A DNA stretch of 64,000 nt, taken from positions 62,001-126,000 of the forward strand of contig JACKLW010000010.1 in the NCBI GenBank assembly GCA_024235715.1, in the 5' to 3' direction. Below the pieces are notes generated by a model, which saw only the letters and a list, made by a program, of their open reading frames with translations, made no database searches and was not told the origin of the DNA. Position 1 is the first letter of the stretch. Each line of letters starts with the position of its first letter. Made by a program: the position numbers and the translations under genes. Source of the DNA: Accumulibacter sp. (GTDB lineage Bacteria > Pseudomonadota > Gammaproteobacteria > Burkholderiales > Rhodocyclaceae). Of this stretch, positions 17,605-26,635 are shown in pieces.

Positions 17605-20061
17605 ATGTCCATGACTGCCGCAGGCCGCCGCCTTCTCGTCATCGCCGCCGCCCTGGCGGCGTTCGTGGCCCTTGCTGCTGCCGTTGCGATCGCGCTGGTC
17701 GACGTCAATCGCTACAAGCCGGAGATCGCAGCGGCGGTCAGGAAGCACACTGGCCGCACGCTGCAAATGAAGGGCGATCTCGGCCTGTCGATCTTTCCGA
17801 CGCTGGCGATCGATCTCCCGGCAAGCAGTCTTTCGGCCCGGGACAGCGACGCGGAGTTCCTCGGCTTTGCGTCGGCGCGGATCGCAATCGCCCTGCTGCC
17901 CCTGCTGCGCCAGAAGGTCGTCATCGAGTCGATTGACCTGCGGCAGGCGCGGGCGACGATGAGCACGCATAGAGACGGCAGCGGCGAGGCGCCAGAAGCG
18001 GGCACGGTCTCGGTACAAGCCGCCGAGGACTCGCGGCACGCGCCCGGACCGCGCGGCGACAGCGAAGCAAGTGACCGGGAGCCGAGTTGGGAGGTTCGCC
18101 GCCTGGTGCTCAGCGACGCGGCGATCACGCTACGCGACGAGCCCAGCGGGAAGGTGGTCGTGCTCTCGGCGATCAACCTGGAAACCGGCCGCCTGGCGCC
18201 GCAGACGCAAGTCCCGCTTGCGCTGACCGCGCAACTCGCCTCGCGCGCGCCGGAACTCGCTGGCGCACTCGAAGTCACGGCAACCCTGGACTTCGATCCG
18301 GCCGTCTCGGCGTTTGCCGCCAGCGACCTCAAGCTCGCCTTCACCGGTACACACGACAGGCAGGCCTTGCGCGCATCGCTCACGGCCGGCCGCGTATCGC
18401 GCCAGGCCGCCGATATGCTCAGCGTCGCGCAACTCGGCGTGCGCGCAGAGGGCATGCGTGCCGCGGACGCCTGGGCTTTCGCCGCCAGCGCCGCGCGACT
18501 CTCTATCGACGGCCAGGCGCTGAGCAGCGCTGCCATCGAGGCCAGCGTATCGCTGGCCGGCGCGCAGGCATTCGAGGCACAAGTCACGCTCGACCGCATC
18601 ACCGGCTCGAAGTCACCGCAGCCACCGCAGCCACCGCAGCCACCGCAGCCACCGAAGTCAGCAAACTCGTCGCAGCCACAATGGTCGCTGCTCGCCGAAG
18701 ACTTCCTGCTCACGGCAAGGCGACGCGATGGGCCGCTGGCGGTACAACTCCGCGTCGGCGGTCCGCTCAGCATCGGTCTCGAAAACCAGACCCTCGCCCT
18801 GCCCCACTTCGACGGCGATATCGTCATCGAGGACCCACAGATACCCGAAGGCAAGGCACGGCTGCCGCTTGCTGGCTCGATGACCTTCGACGCCGGGCAG
18901 GAACGCGGCAAGCTGCAGTTCGCCTCCGGCGCAGCCGAGGCAAGTTTCAAGGCGATCATCGACTTCAGCAATTTCGCGCAGCCGGAAATCGGCTTCGACC
19001 TGCAGGCCGCGCGACTCGATCTCGACCGCTACCTGAGGCCCGCCGCCCCGACGCCACCAGATGCCCCTGCCACTGCCACCCCTGCGCCCGCCCGCCAGGC
19101 GGCGGCCAGCATGTCCGGCCGCAGCGACCGCGCGAGCGCCGAGCTCGTTCGCGTTGCCGCGGCGAACCCGGCCCCGGCGGCCCCGCCAACGGCTCGAGAC
19201 GGCGCCTCCTCGTCACCGTGGCGCAAGCTGCGGGTCGACGGCAGGCTGCAGATCGAGGAACTGCAGGCGCGCGGGATGAAGGCAACCGTCGTGCGCGCCA
19301 GCGTGCACAACGCTGCGGGCCGAACCGTGATCGCTCCGCTGAGCGCTGGACTCTACGGCGGCAAGATGGGCGGCGACCTGACCTTGGAGGCACCAGAGAA
19401 GCGCCTGTCCCTGAAGATGTCGCTGACCGATGTCGACTTCGGTGCCATGGCGCGCGACGCGCTCGCGCGCAGCGACCTCAGCGGCCGGGGCAATGTCGAC
19501 CTGGCCTTGTCAGCCGCCGGCGAGTCGCGCGCAGAACGGATCCGTTCTGCGCAGGGGACGGCGCGCTTCGCGCTGCGCGACGTCGCGCTGGTCGGCATCG
19601 ACCTGTCTGCGGTCATCGGCGAGGTCCAGGCAGCCTTGCGCGGCGGCGGTACGCAGCTCGGCAGGATCGACCGCTCCAGACGCACCCTGCTGTCGCGCCT
19701 GAGCGGCAGCGTCAAGCTTGCCAACGGCATCGCCCGCAATGACGATCTCGACGGCATGGCGCCACGGCTCCTACTCGGCGGCCAGGGCCAGTACGACCTC
19801 TTCTCCGACAAGCTCGATTACACGCTGCGCGTGGCGATGACCGCCGATCGGCGGCCCAGCTCGAAGCTGCTGCGGGCACTCGATGGCTTTCCGGTTCCGG
19901 TGCAGGTCAGCGGACCAGCGAACGACCTGCGCTACTCGATCAGCCTGAAGGATGTCGCCGCCGACGCACTGGCCCGGCACGGCGCCGACGTCCGCGACGC
20001 ACTTGTCGAAAAAGCGGAAGAGTTTCTCGGCAAGCTCTTTGGCGGTAGCCGGAAGAAGTAG
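17605..20061 (+). CDS. AsmA-family protein
   Basis: An 818-residue protein. It has one N-terminal transmembrane helix (about residues 9-31), then a start typical of AsmA (VDVNRYKPEIAAAVRKHTGRTLQMKGDLGLSIFPTLAID) and a C-terminal AsmA_2 region (YGGKMGGDLTLEAPEKRLSLKMSLTDVDF, LSGRGNVDLALSAAG). AsmA proteins are envelope bridge-like proteins linked to outer-membrane lipid homeostasis. Two low-complexity linkers are present: a Pro-Gln stretch near residue 340 encoded by a 9-base tandem repeat, and an Ala/Pro-rich linker near 480-530. It is convergent with nirH. Confidence 0.9.
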   Translation: MSMTAAGRRLLVIAAALAAFVALAAAVAIALVDVNRYKPEIAAAVRKHTGRTLQMKGDLGLSIFPTLAIDLPASSLSARDSDAEFLGFASARIAIALLPLLRQKVVIESIDLRQARATMSTHRDGSGEAPEAGTVSVQAAEDSRHAPGPRGDSEASDREPSWEVRRLVLSDAAITLRDEPSGKVVVLSAINLETGRLAPQTQVPLALTAQLASRAPELAGALEVTATLDFDPAVSAFAASDLKLAFTGTHDRQALRASLTAGRVSRQAADMLSVAQLGVRAEGMRAADAWAFAASAARLSIDGQALSSAAIEASVSLAGAQAFEAQVTLDRITGSKSPQPPQPPQPPQPPKSANSSQPQWSLLAEDFLLTARRRDGPLAVQLRVGGPLSIGLENQTLALPHFDGDIVIEDPQIPEGKARLPLAGSMTFDAGQERGKLQFASGAAEASFKAIIDFSNFAQPEIGFDLQAARLDLDRYLRPAAPTPPDAPATATPAPARQAAASMSGRSDRASAELVRVAAANPAPAAPPTARDGASSSPWRKLRVDGRLQIEELQARGMKATVVRASVHNAAGRTVIAPLSAGLYGGKMGGDLTLEAPEKRLSLKMSLTDVDFGAMARDALARSDLSGRGNVDLALSAAGESRAERIRSAQGTARFALRDVALVGIDLSAVIGEVQAALRGGGTQLGRIDRSRRTLLSRLSGSVKLANGIARNDDLDGMAPRLLLGGQGQYDLFSDKLDYTLRVAMTADRRPSSKLLRALDGFPVPVQVSGPANDLRYSISLKDVAADALARHGADVRDALVEKAEEFLGKLFGGSRKK
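18613..18657 (+). repeat. 9-base tandem repeat inside the AsmA gene
   Basis: About five in-frame copies of CCACCGCAG (the first and last imperfect) encode a PQPPQPPQPP linker. Length change here would keep the frame. Confidence 0.85.
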
Positions 20062-20087
20062 TGGCGAGAGGCCCGGCCCGGGAGGCC

Positions 20088-20576
20088 TCAGGCGCCGATT
20101 CTGAGGCCGGTCTTCTTCAGAATGCCGGTCGAAAAGAGGACATCGTGCGCCCGGCAATCCGCACCCAGGAGTTCGGCAATTTCGCCGACCTTGGCCAGCA
20201 CTTCGGCGCGGGAAGCGCCATGCACCATGGCAAACAGGCTGTACGGCCATTCCGGGAGCTTGCGCGGACGGTGGTAGCAGTGGGTGACGAAATCGAGCGC
20301 ACCGATGCGTGCGCCGAGTTCGTCGATGCGCTCGTCGGGGACGTCCCAGACACTCATCCCGTTGGCGGTATAGCCGATGGCGTAGTGGTTGGGCACTGCA
20401 CCGATGCGGCGGATGATGCCGCTGTCGAGCATGCGCGCCAGCCGCGCCATCACTTCCGCTGGCGGAATGCCCACTTCATCCGCCAGCTGGTGATAGGGAC
20501 GGGAGACCAGGGGCAGACCACTCTGTGTCGCCAGGATCAGGCGGCGATCGATCGGGTCGACGGGCGCAGCGCTCAT
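20088..20576 (-). CDS. nirH: siroheme decarboxylase subunit NirH (heme d1 synthesis)
   Basis: About 162 residues from the ATG at 20576 (MSAAPVDPIDRRL). It has an AsnC/Lrp-like winged helix (LILATQSGLPLVSRPYHQLADEVG) and the C-terminal AsnC-like half with THCYHRPRKLPEWPYSLFAMVHG, characteristic of NirD/L/G/H proteins. Together these proteins decarboxylate siroheme to 12,18-didecarboxysiroheme on the way to heme d1 of cytochrome cd1 nitrite reductase. The ATG overlaps the nirG stop by four bases. The assignment to H rather than L or G rests on order. Confidence 0.85.
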   Translation of the reverse strand: MSAAPVDPIDRRLILATQSGLPLVSRPYHQLADEVGIPPAEVMARLARMLDSGIIRRIGAVPNHYAIGYTANGMSVWDVPDERIDELGARIGALDFVTHCYHRPRKLPEWPYSLFAMVHGASRAEVLAKVGEIAELLGADCRAHDVLFSTGILKKTGLRIGA

Positions 20577-21052
20577 GCTCGCACCGCCAGCTTCATCTCG
20601 ACGAAGTATTCCTGCAGCTTGGGGAAGGAAAAGACCGGCAAGCCGCTGGCCTCTTCGATACTGCGTACGGCGGCTGCGATGCCGTCGGCGGTCTCGGTGG
20701 CCAGGACGAACCACATGTTGAAAGCGCAGTTGCGGTCGCTTTCGCGCCGGTAGTTGTGCGCCACCTGCGGAAAGGCATTGACCACCTCGAGGACCCGCTG
20801 CCAGTCGGCATCGGGAACGCGCATCGCGGCGAGAACGAAAGCGCCACCCATGCGCTCGACCTGAAACATCGGGCCGAAGCGGGTCAGCACCCGCGCATCG
20901 AGCATCGCCTGCAGGCGTTCGAGCAATAGCGCCTCGCTGATTTCTAGCGCCCTGGCGACTTCGGCATAGGGTCGCTCGCAGATCGGGAAGCCACCCTGCA
21001 GACCATCGATGATTGCCCGGTCGATGGCGTCGATACTGGCCGCCTCACGCAT
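20573..21052 (-). CDS. nirG: siroheme decarboxylase subunit NirG
   Basis: A 159-residue member of the same AsnC/Lrp-like family as its neighbours. It has IIDGLQGGFPICERPYAEVARAL at the N-terminus and VAHNYRRES..CAFNMWFVLAT in the C-terminal domain, the NirD/NirG-type variant (HNY..R..NMWFV) rather than the CYHRP type. It overlaps nirDL by eight bases and nirH by four, so the three are one translationally coupled unit. Confidence 0.85.
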   Translation of the reverse strand: MREAASIDAIDRAIIDGLQGGFPICERPYAEVARALEISEALLLERLQAMLDARVLTRFGPMFQVERMGGAFVLAAMRVPDADWQRVLEVVNAFPQVAHNYRRESDRNCAFNMWFVLATETADGIAAAVRSIEEASGLPVFSFPKLQEYFVEMKLAVRA

Positions 21053-22025
21053 AGCGCGCGCCGTTCTGCTTGAAGCGTGTCAGCGAGAAGAGAACGTCAT
21101 GTGCGTAGTCCTCGAGGTGCAGACGGGCGCGCAACTCGACGATCCTCGCCTCGACGTCGGCGCGGACCTGACCGTGGATCATGCAGAACAGGTTGAAGCG
21201 CCACTCCGGAAGCACCCGCGGACGCTGATAGCAGAGCGTCACGCCCGGCTCACGGGCTAGGATCTCGCCCTTTTCTGCGACCACTGCATCGGGAACGTCG
21301 TGTACCAGCATGGCATTCGCCCGGTAGCCGAGTTCGTGATGTCTGACGACTACCCCAAAGCGCTTGATGACGCCCTCGGCACACCAGCGACGGATGCGTT
21401 CGAGAACCTCGCCCTCGTCGCAACCGACACGGCTGGCGAGCACCGAAAATGGCCGGATGAACAGCGGCAGACCTTCCTGCAGGGCCATTACCAGCCGGCG
21501 TTCGAACTCGTCGAGCGGCCGTGGCGCAATGAACGCCTGCCGGCGCACCCGGGCAGGCAGCGGCTTCGCGGCCTTGCCGTCGAGCGCAAACCCGAGATCG
21601 ATGTGAAATTCGTGCAGCAGGGGCAGGCGCAGCAACGGGTAGCCGGCAGCATGCTCGATGGCGCCCAGCGCCGCCTGCAGGCGGCCTTCCGATCCGGCGG
21701 TGACGACGAACCAGAGGTTGTAGCGGTGCTCGCGCTCGTAATTGTGGTTGACCTCCGGGAAGCGATTGACCGTCTCGGCGACGGCGGCAAGCGTTTCCGG
21801 CGACACGGCCATTGCGGCCAGGGTGCTGGCGCCGATGCGCTTCGGCGCAAAGACGGCGCCGACGCGCGCGATTTTTCCCTGCCGGCGCAGCGTCTCGAGC
21901 AGGCGCAGGACGGCGCTTTCGGCGATACCGAGCTTTTCTGCCAGTTCGGCGAACGGCGCCGGGCAGAGCGGGAAGTCTTTCTGGAAGTCGTTGAGCAAAC
22001 GAAAATCGAGCGCCTCGTCGGTCAT
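21045..22025 (-). CDS. nirDL: fused siroheme decarboxylase NirDL
   Basis: About 326 residues from the ATG at 22025 (MTDEALDFRLLND). Two complete AsnC-like units lie in tandem. The first (to about residue 150) has VNHNYEREHRYNLWFVVT, the NirD type. The second has LALQEGLPLF-like helix-turn-helix sequence and TLCYQRPRVLPEWRFNLFCMIHG, the NirL type. Such a D-L fusion is known from Paracoccus and other nir clusters. The gene begins seven bases after the nirF stop. Confidence 0.9.
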   Translation of the reverse strand: MTDEALDFRLLNDFQKDFPLCPAPFAELAEKLGIAESAVLRLLETLRRQGKIARVGAVFAPKRIGASTLAAMAVSPETLAAVAETVNRFPEVNHNYEREHRYNLWFVVTAGSEGRLQAALGAIEHAAGYPLLRLPLLHEFHIDLGFALDGKAAKPLPARVRRQAFIAPRPLDEFERRLVMALQEGLPLFIRPFSVLASRVGCDEGEVLERIRRWCAEGVIKRFGVVVRHHELGYRANAMLVHDVPDAVVAEKGEILAREPGVTLCYQRPRVLPEWRFNLFCMIHGQVRADVEARIVELRARLHLEDYAHDVLFSLTRFKQNGARYA

Positions 22026-22032
22026 TTCGGCC

Positions 22033-23208
22033 TCAGAATCCCGTGCGCTGGGCGCGGCTGGTAAAGAAGATGCCGCTCGGTGCCTGCGCGGCAAACTCGC
22101 CCACTTTGGTCAGTGTCGCCGTATCGTAGATCACCACCTTGTTGTCGTCACGCGCCGAAAGCCAGACCTGCTCGCCACGCGGCGTGAACTCCATGTGCAG
22201 TATCGCCTTGCCAGGTTCGAGCGTCTCCACCACCTTGCCGGTCAGCGTGTCGATCACCTGCACCCAGCCGTTGTCCGGAAAGGCGAAATTGACCCACACC
22301 TGCCGACCGTCGGGCCGCGCGATGACGAACACCGGCTGCCCCTTGACCGCGATGCGGCCGGCTTCCTGCCAGTTGCTGGCGGACACCACCAGCACCTCGT
22401 GCCGACCGACCGCGGGCAGATAGGCCTTGCCCTGCGCCATCGACCAGCCGCGCAGATGCGGCATCTTGTAGACCGGCAACTTCTCTTCGCCGCGCCCGTA
22501 GTGGTCCATGATCCGTCGCGCGCCTTTCTCCGGCTGCCAGGTGTCGAGCAGGACCACGCCATCCTCACCGAACAGGCCGGACAGATAATAGCGCCCATCC
22601 GGCGTCACCAGTCCGTCGTAGGGCTGCACGCCGGCAGGATAGCGCTGCGTCGTCGGATGGTGTGGGTCGGAGAAGTCGCTGATCCAGATCTCGCCGCCGT
22701 CGAAAAGCGCGTAGGCGAAACGGTTGCCGGAAAGATCGGTCAGGCCGACCACTTTCGAAAAGTGCCCGGGGGCGTATTCGGCCGGCACTTCGGAAAGAAG
22801 ATCGAGGGTGTCGGCGTCGAAAGCCTTGATCCCGCCCGGCTTGTAATTCTGCGCGACGACGATCCGACCGTCCTGCGAAATCGAGCCGCCGATGGCGTTG
22901 CCCGACTGCAGCACGCGCTTGACGATCCGCGCTTCGAGCAGATCAACCTTGGTCAGCCCGCCATCACGACCAAAGACGTAGGCGTAGCGGCCGTCCCGCG
23001 AATACACCGCCGAGGCATGCGAAAGGTCGCCGAGTCCGCTGATCGTTGCATACGGCTTGCCACGGCTGGTATCGATCAGGCTGACCTGACCACTGGCGCG
23101 CTCGATCACCAGCCCCAGGTCGCCGGTACCGCGCAGGTGTGGCGCGGCGCAGCCGGCAAGCACAACGATCGACAGCAGGGAAAACAGTTTTCGAATCATG
23201 GTCTTCAC
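22033..23208 (-). CDS. nirF: heme d1 biosynthesis protein NirF
   Basis: A 391-residue cytochrome-cd1-like eight-bladed propeller without a heme c domain. The signal peptide ends VVLAGCAAP, a lipobox, so it is a periplasmic lipoprotein. Blade repeats include SRDGRYAYVFGRDGGLTKVDLLEARIV, ISQDGRIVVAQNYKPGGIKAFDADTL and VTPDGRYYLSGLFGEDGVVLLDT. NirF acts late in heme d1 synthesis in the periplasm, converting the precursor to dihydro-d1. The order nirF-nirDL-nirG-nirH is the classical one. nirS, nirE and nirJ are not in this window. Confidence 0.93.
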   Translation of the reverse strand: MKTMIRKLFSLLSIVVLAGCAAPHLRGTGDLGLVIERASGQVSLIDTSRGKPYATISGLGDLSHASAVYSRDGRYAYVFGRDGGLTKVDLLEARIVKRVLQSGNAIGGSISQDGRIVVAQNYKPGGIKAFDADTLDLLSEVPAEYAPGHFSKVVGLTDLSGNRFAYALFDGGEIWISDFSDPHHPTTQRYPAGVQPYDGLVTPDGRYYLSGLFGEDGVVLLDTWQPEKGARRIMDHYGRGEEKLPVYKMPHLRGWSMAQGKAYLPAVGRHEVLVVSASNWQEAGRIAVKGQPVFVIARPDGRQVWVNFAFPDNGWVQVIDTLTGKVVETLEPGKAILHMEFTPRGEQVWLSARDDNKVVIYDTATLTKVGEFAAQAPSGIFFTSRAQRTGF

Positions 23209-23620
23209 TCAAACAGCGCCAGCGGCGCATCAACAAGACAGTGCCCGTGGGCACGATCAGCCATCGTCGGATGCCGGGATTCACCTCTCTTCCTCTCCCC
23301 GGCCCCTTTCCCGCGAGGGGAGAGCGGCTGTGCTTCAGGCAGCTCTTCCACCGCTGCGCAATCGTAACACTGCTCGACGGCCCACTTGGCGCTCAGAGAA
23401 GCGGAGTGACAGCCGCATCCGTCCCCGACGCGCTCACGACGCCAGGTTCGATGCTTTCCCGGGTACCACCGATCAGCGAAGTGTAGTTCATCTCGCACGC
23501 ATGGCCGAGATCGTGCGACCGATCGCGCTTGTCGACGTCCTCCACGGCGATGCCGACGACTGTTCCCCTGCCCGTGCATCCGGCCGGGTGGTCAGCAGAA
23601 GATGATTCATCGCTGCCGCT
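23209..23620. other. 412-base interval upstream of nirF, with a hairpin
   Basis: No supported gene. CTCTCCCC and GGGGAGAG at about 23293-23324 form an eight-base stem around a CGGCCCCTTTCCCGCG-type loop, resembling the hairpin-containing intergenic repeats elsewhere in the window but with different flanks. I see no FNR-type box here. Confidence 0.5.
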
Positions 23621-24094
23621 TCACTTGCCCTGCGCCAGAATGCTCTGTTTCATTTCCCGATACGAAACGCTATCCGCTTCCGGACGGGCGACAGCCGCGA
23701 ACTGGTAGCCCATCGGACTCTTCTTCCCCGGCAGATAGTGCGCGTGGCGAGCGTCGATCCAGCCACCCATGCGATAGTCGGCAACCCAGAATTCGCTGTT
23801 CGGCGTCTCCTCGTTGAACGGCCGTTGCGACAGCCAGAACATGGCACAACCGATATCGTCGAACTTCCAGGCCGTGCCGTCTGGATCGCGAATCTGCGCC
23901 GCGAAGCGCTTGTCACTGATGATCATGCCGCAGCGTGGGTCGGTGTCGCGATGCCACTTGACCTGGGCCGGACCGCTGCTCGGCTCGCCGCTGCACGCGA
24001 CCAGCGACCAGGCCGCGCCGGCGCTGAGCAAGGGGCGGAAACACGGCGAAAGCGTCGCTGCCGGAAGAACCTCGAGGAATCGCCGTCTTTTCAC
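23621..24094 (-). CDS. NosL-like lipoprotein
   Basis: A 157-residue protein. Its N-terminal signal contains a possible lipobox (SLVACS). The mature region reads DPRCGMIISDKRFAAQIRDPDGTAWKFDDIGCAMFWL, matching NosL, where CGM..s and the following KFDDIGC segment form the Cu(I)-binding fold. NosL delivers copper to nitrous-oxide reductase; NosL-like proteins also occur outside nos clusters. Here it lies between a diheme cytochrome and nirF, so a role in maturation of a denitrification enzyme or a copper chaperone role is plausible but inferred. Confidence 0.78.
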   Translation of the reverse strand: MKRRRFLEVLPAATLSPCFRPLLSAGAAWSLVACSGEPSSGPAQVKWHRDTDPRCGMIISDKRFAAQIRDPDGTAWKFDDIGCAMFWLSQRPFNEETPNSEFWVADYRMGGWIDARHAHYLPGKKSPMGYQFAAVARPEADSVSYREMKQSILAQGK

Positions 24095-24276
24095 TGTTGT
24101 CAGTACCTCACTGCAGAACGACCCGACGGGTCGCCTTGGTCAGCGCATGCTCCGGAAGATCCTGGTCCAGCCACTTGCGCTTTGAACGTCGCTGAATCGT
24201 TGCAACTTGTCCATCCCGTCATGCCCGTGCGCCGTGGCCGGGGTCGCTTGCGCGACCGTGCTTCGGGGCACGGCCA

Positions 24277-25032
24277 TCACTTGTCTGACGGTCCGAATTT
24301 CCGGGGCCCGCTCTCGCCCTTTGGCGTGCACATATTGCCCGGCATCACCAGACTCGATTGATAGGCTGAAATGGCGACGAGTTGTTTGTCGTCGTACTTC
24401 TTGATGATCCTGACCATGTCCGGGTTGGCGTTGCGGCGCCGACCATCGCGAATCTCGGTCATCTGGCGCAGCAGGTACTTGTAATGCTGACCGGCGATCA
24501 CCGGATAGAACTTCTCCTTTACCCCCTGCCCATTCGGGCCGTGGCAGTCCTGGCATTCCTTCTCGTAGAGAGCCTTGCCGGTCGCCAGCTGCACCGCTGC
24601 GTCGGGACCTTCGTATCTGCCGTGGTCGACGGGAATGCACAGGGATTCGATATGGCTTGCGACATCGGCCAGTTCCTGCGGGTCGGTCAGGGTCGCAGCA
24701 AAGGGGTACATAGCCGGGTTGTCACGCACGCCGGCACGGATATCGGCCATCTGCTTGATCAACACGGTGGCGTGCTGGCCCGCCAGCTGGGGGAAGGTGC
24801 CATCGGGACGACCAGCGCCCGACGGCAGGTGGCAGGCGCCACAGAGCTCGTAACCCTCCGCGCCGCGCTTCTTGTCGCCCTTGAGTTGCAGGGCCTCCGC
24901 CTTCTCGCCCGTCTCGGCGTTCCACTGGTAGGTCTTGTCCTCGATACCCTGCGCCCCGGGTGGCGGCGGGCCGGCTTGCGCGGCACCCGCCGCGATCATC
25001 GCCAGCGAAGCGGCCATAATCAGTTGCTTCAT
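24277..25032 (-). CDS. periplasmic diheme cytochrome c (c4-like)
   Basis: 251 residues with a signal peptide ending AAQA. Two heme-c motifs are present, CGACH (Cys64-His68) and CQDCH (Cys160-His164), in two homologous halves each followed by a methionine-containing helix region (DNPAMYPF and NANPDMVRI). This matches class I c4-type cytochromes that shuttle electrons from the bc1 complex to terminal oxidases or nitrite reductase. It heads the minus-strand run of nir genes; an FNR-type box lies about 265 bases upstream of the start. Confidence 0.9.
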   Translation of the reverse strand: MKQLIMAASLAMIAAGAAQAGPPPPGAQGIEDKTYQWNAETGEKAEALQLKGDKKRGAEGYELCGACHLPSGAGRPDGTFPQLAGQHATVLIKQMADIRAGVRDNPAMYPFAATLTDPQELADVASHIESLCIPVDHGRYEGPDAAVQLATGKALYEKECQDCHGPNGQGVKEKFYPVIAGQHYKYLLRQMTEIRDGRRRNANPDMVRIIKKYDDKQLVAISAYQSSLVMPGNMCTPKGESGPRKFGPSDK

Positions 25033-25457
25033 TGTTCTGTCCCCAATGATGGAGAAACCATGGCCGCCAATCCAGCAAGCGGCCGACGTCTGGCGCCGTC
25101 GTCAGCCGCCAGTCGCTGCGAGGCGGCCGGCAGGTCCTGCTGCGAAAGGCTTCGACGCCGTTTGCACCATGCGATACTTGACTGTCTCGCTGCCGTTGAG
25201 CAATTTGCGGAGTGCTGTCCGATCCCTATCACCAGGCGACATGGCGCCACTGCGGCAATATGCCGCACATTGTGCGGAGAAGCGCTGCGGGATAATTTGA
25301 GCTCCATCAATTTTCCTGCCGAGCCGCAGCTTCGTGCAATAACCGGCTCACCACTTTGCTGCGGCGCGGCTGCTGGCTGCCCTGCAGGCCGTTGCCTCGA
25401 CGAACCTTGCGCCCGTGTGATCGACCGGCGGCGCCCACTGACTGACCGGACGTCCGC
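25033..25457. other. 425-base divergent promoter region
   Basis: This lies between the cytochrome c gene (minus) and the copper-delivery operon (plus). Apart from the FNR-type box listed separately I see no gene in it. Confidence 0.6.
25297..25310. promoter_or_regulatory. FNR/ANR-type binding site
   Basis: TTGAGCTCCATCAA differs from the consensus TTGAT-N4-ATCAA at one position. It sits 264 bases upstream of the cytochrome c start and 147 bases upstream of the GTG of the 25458 gene. Anaerobic control would suit both the cytochrome/nir genes and copper delivery, but which promoter it serves is not clear. Confidence 0.5.
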
Positions 25458-25928
25458 GTGCTTACCAAGAACCTCCTGCTCGACGCAGCGATCCTCCTCA
25501 CCCTGGCCATTCTCGGCGTCATCGGCTACAGGCTGGCACCGCTGCTCAGCCCGAAGGCCGATATCGCACTGCCGCTATCGAGCTGCAAGCTGGAGCAGCA
25601 GAGCTGCACGGCGACGCTCCCCGACGGCGGCGAGCTCGAGTTCTCGATCGAACCGCGGCCGATCCCGGCGCTCAAGCCCTTGCAGCTGCAGGCAAGTTTC
25701 CGAGGCAGTGAGGTACGCAAGGTCGAAGTCGACTTCGCCGGCACGGAAATGAAGATGGGATACAACCGGCCGCAGCTCACAGGCCAGCCGGGCAGTCCCC
25801 CCCGATTCTCGGGGCAGGCAAGCCTGCCCGTTTGCATCACCGGGAGCATGGAATGGGATGCCACCGTGCTCGTCGATACCGGCACGGCGCTGGTGGCGGT
25901 GCCATTCCGCTTCCAGACCGGCAACTGA
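25458..25928 (+). CDS. membrane-anchored protein of a copper-delivery operon, unknown function
   Basis: A 156-residue protein starting at GTG 25458. One N-terminal transmembrane helix (LLLDAAILLTLAILGVIGY) is followed by a periplasmic beta-rich domain with Cys residues near 43, 50 and 125 (SSCKLEQQSC and PVCITG). I do not recognise the family with certainty. It precedes the SCO1-like gene by 15 bases, so it is very likely co-transcribed and involved in periplasmic copper handling or cytochrome oxidase assembly. Confidence 0.75.
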   Translation: MLTKNLLLDAAILLTLAILGVIGYRLAPLLSPKADIALPLSSCKLEQQSCTATLPDGGELEFSIEPRPIPALKPLQLQASFRGSEVRKVEVDFAGTEMKMGYNRPQLTGQPGSPPRFSGQASLPVCITGSMEWDATVLVDTGTALVAVPFRFQTGN

Positions 25929-25943
25929 AGCCGGCACCCGCGC

Positions 25944-26579
25944 ATGAAGAACCGCGCCCTGCTGATCGGCCTGCTTGTCGTGCTGAGCGCGATGCTGATC
26001 CTCGTCATTGGCTTCTGGGAACCGCAGGGGCCGCCGACAGCCAGCAGCGTTGGTCAGCAGGGCCGGCTGGCGACGGCAGCACCCCCGGCGGGCGGCGATT
26101 TCACCCTGCAGGGGCCACGCGGTCCGGTGGCACTCGCCGACTATCGTGGCCGAGTGGTCCTGATCTACTTCGGCTACACCTACTGCCCGGACGTCTGCCC
26201 GACCTCACTGGCGCTGATCGCCCAGGCGCTCTCCGGACTCCAGGCGAGCGAGCGGCAGCGGGTACAGGCCCTGTTCATCTCGGTGGACCCGCAGCGAGAC
26301 AGCGCTGCGCGCCTGCAGGAATACGCACCCTTCTTTCACCCGGCGCTCGTCGGCCTGAGCGGCACGCCACGGGAGATCGCGGGCGTCGCCGCGCAGTATG
26401 GCGCCAGCTATCAACTGCAAGCGCCGAACGCACAGGGGCAATACACCGTCGACCACTCATCGGCGACCTACCTGATCGATCCGCAGGGAAAGCTGGCATT
26501 GACTCTGCCGCACGCCGCATCACCCGAACAGCTCATTGCCGCCATCCGCCGACACCTGCCCCCAATCGACGGCAGATGA
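25944..26579 (+). CDS. SCO1/SenC/PrrC-type copper chaperone
   Basis: 211 residues: an N-terminal anchor helix (LLIGLLVVLSAMLILVIGF) and a thioredoxin-like SCO domain. The copper ligands are present: the CxxxC motif YCPDVCP (Cys81, Cys85) and the distal His171 in TVDHSS. SCO proteins insert copper into the CuA site of cytochrome oxidase or act as thiol reductants. It lies between an uncharacterised membrane protein and a PCuAC gene, the common partner set. Confidence 0.94.
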   Translation: MKNRALLIGLLVVLSAMLILVIGFWEPQGPPTASSVGQQGRLATAAPPAGGDFTLQGPRGPVALADYRGRVVLIYFGYTYCPDVCPTSLALIAQALSGLQASERQRVQALFISVDPQRDSAARLQEYAPFFHPALVGLSGTPREIAGVAAQYGASYQLQAPNAQGQYTVDHSSATYLIDPQGKLALTLPHAASPEQLIAAIRRHLPPIDGR

Positions 26580-26635
26580 CGCCGGCAGTGCCGCGGTCGA
26601 ACCCCATACCCGTACTGACCGGAGAACCGACGACC

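Noticed and set aside
23293-23324. A third copy of the dispersed hairpin repeat
   Set aside because: It shares the idea of a pyrimidine/purine hairpin but not the CATGA...GTGAGTCGCA flanks of the other two copies.
24140-24640. 166-codon minus-strand frame overlapping the cytochrome c gene
   Set aside because: It is a shifted frame of the diheme cytochrome; the frame with CGACH, CQDCH and a signal peptide is the real one.
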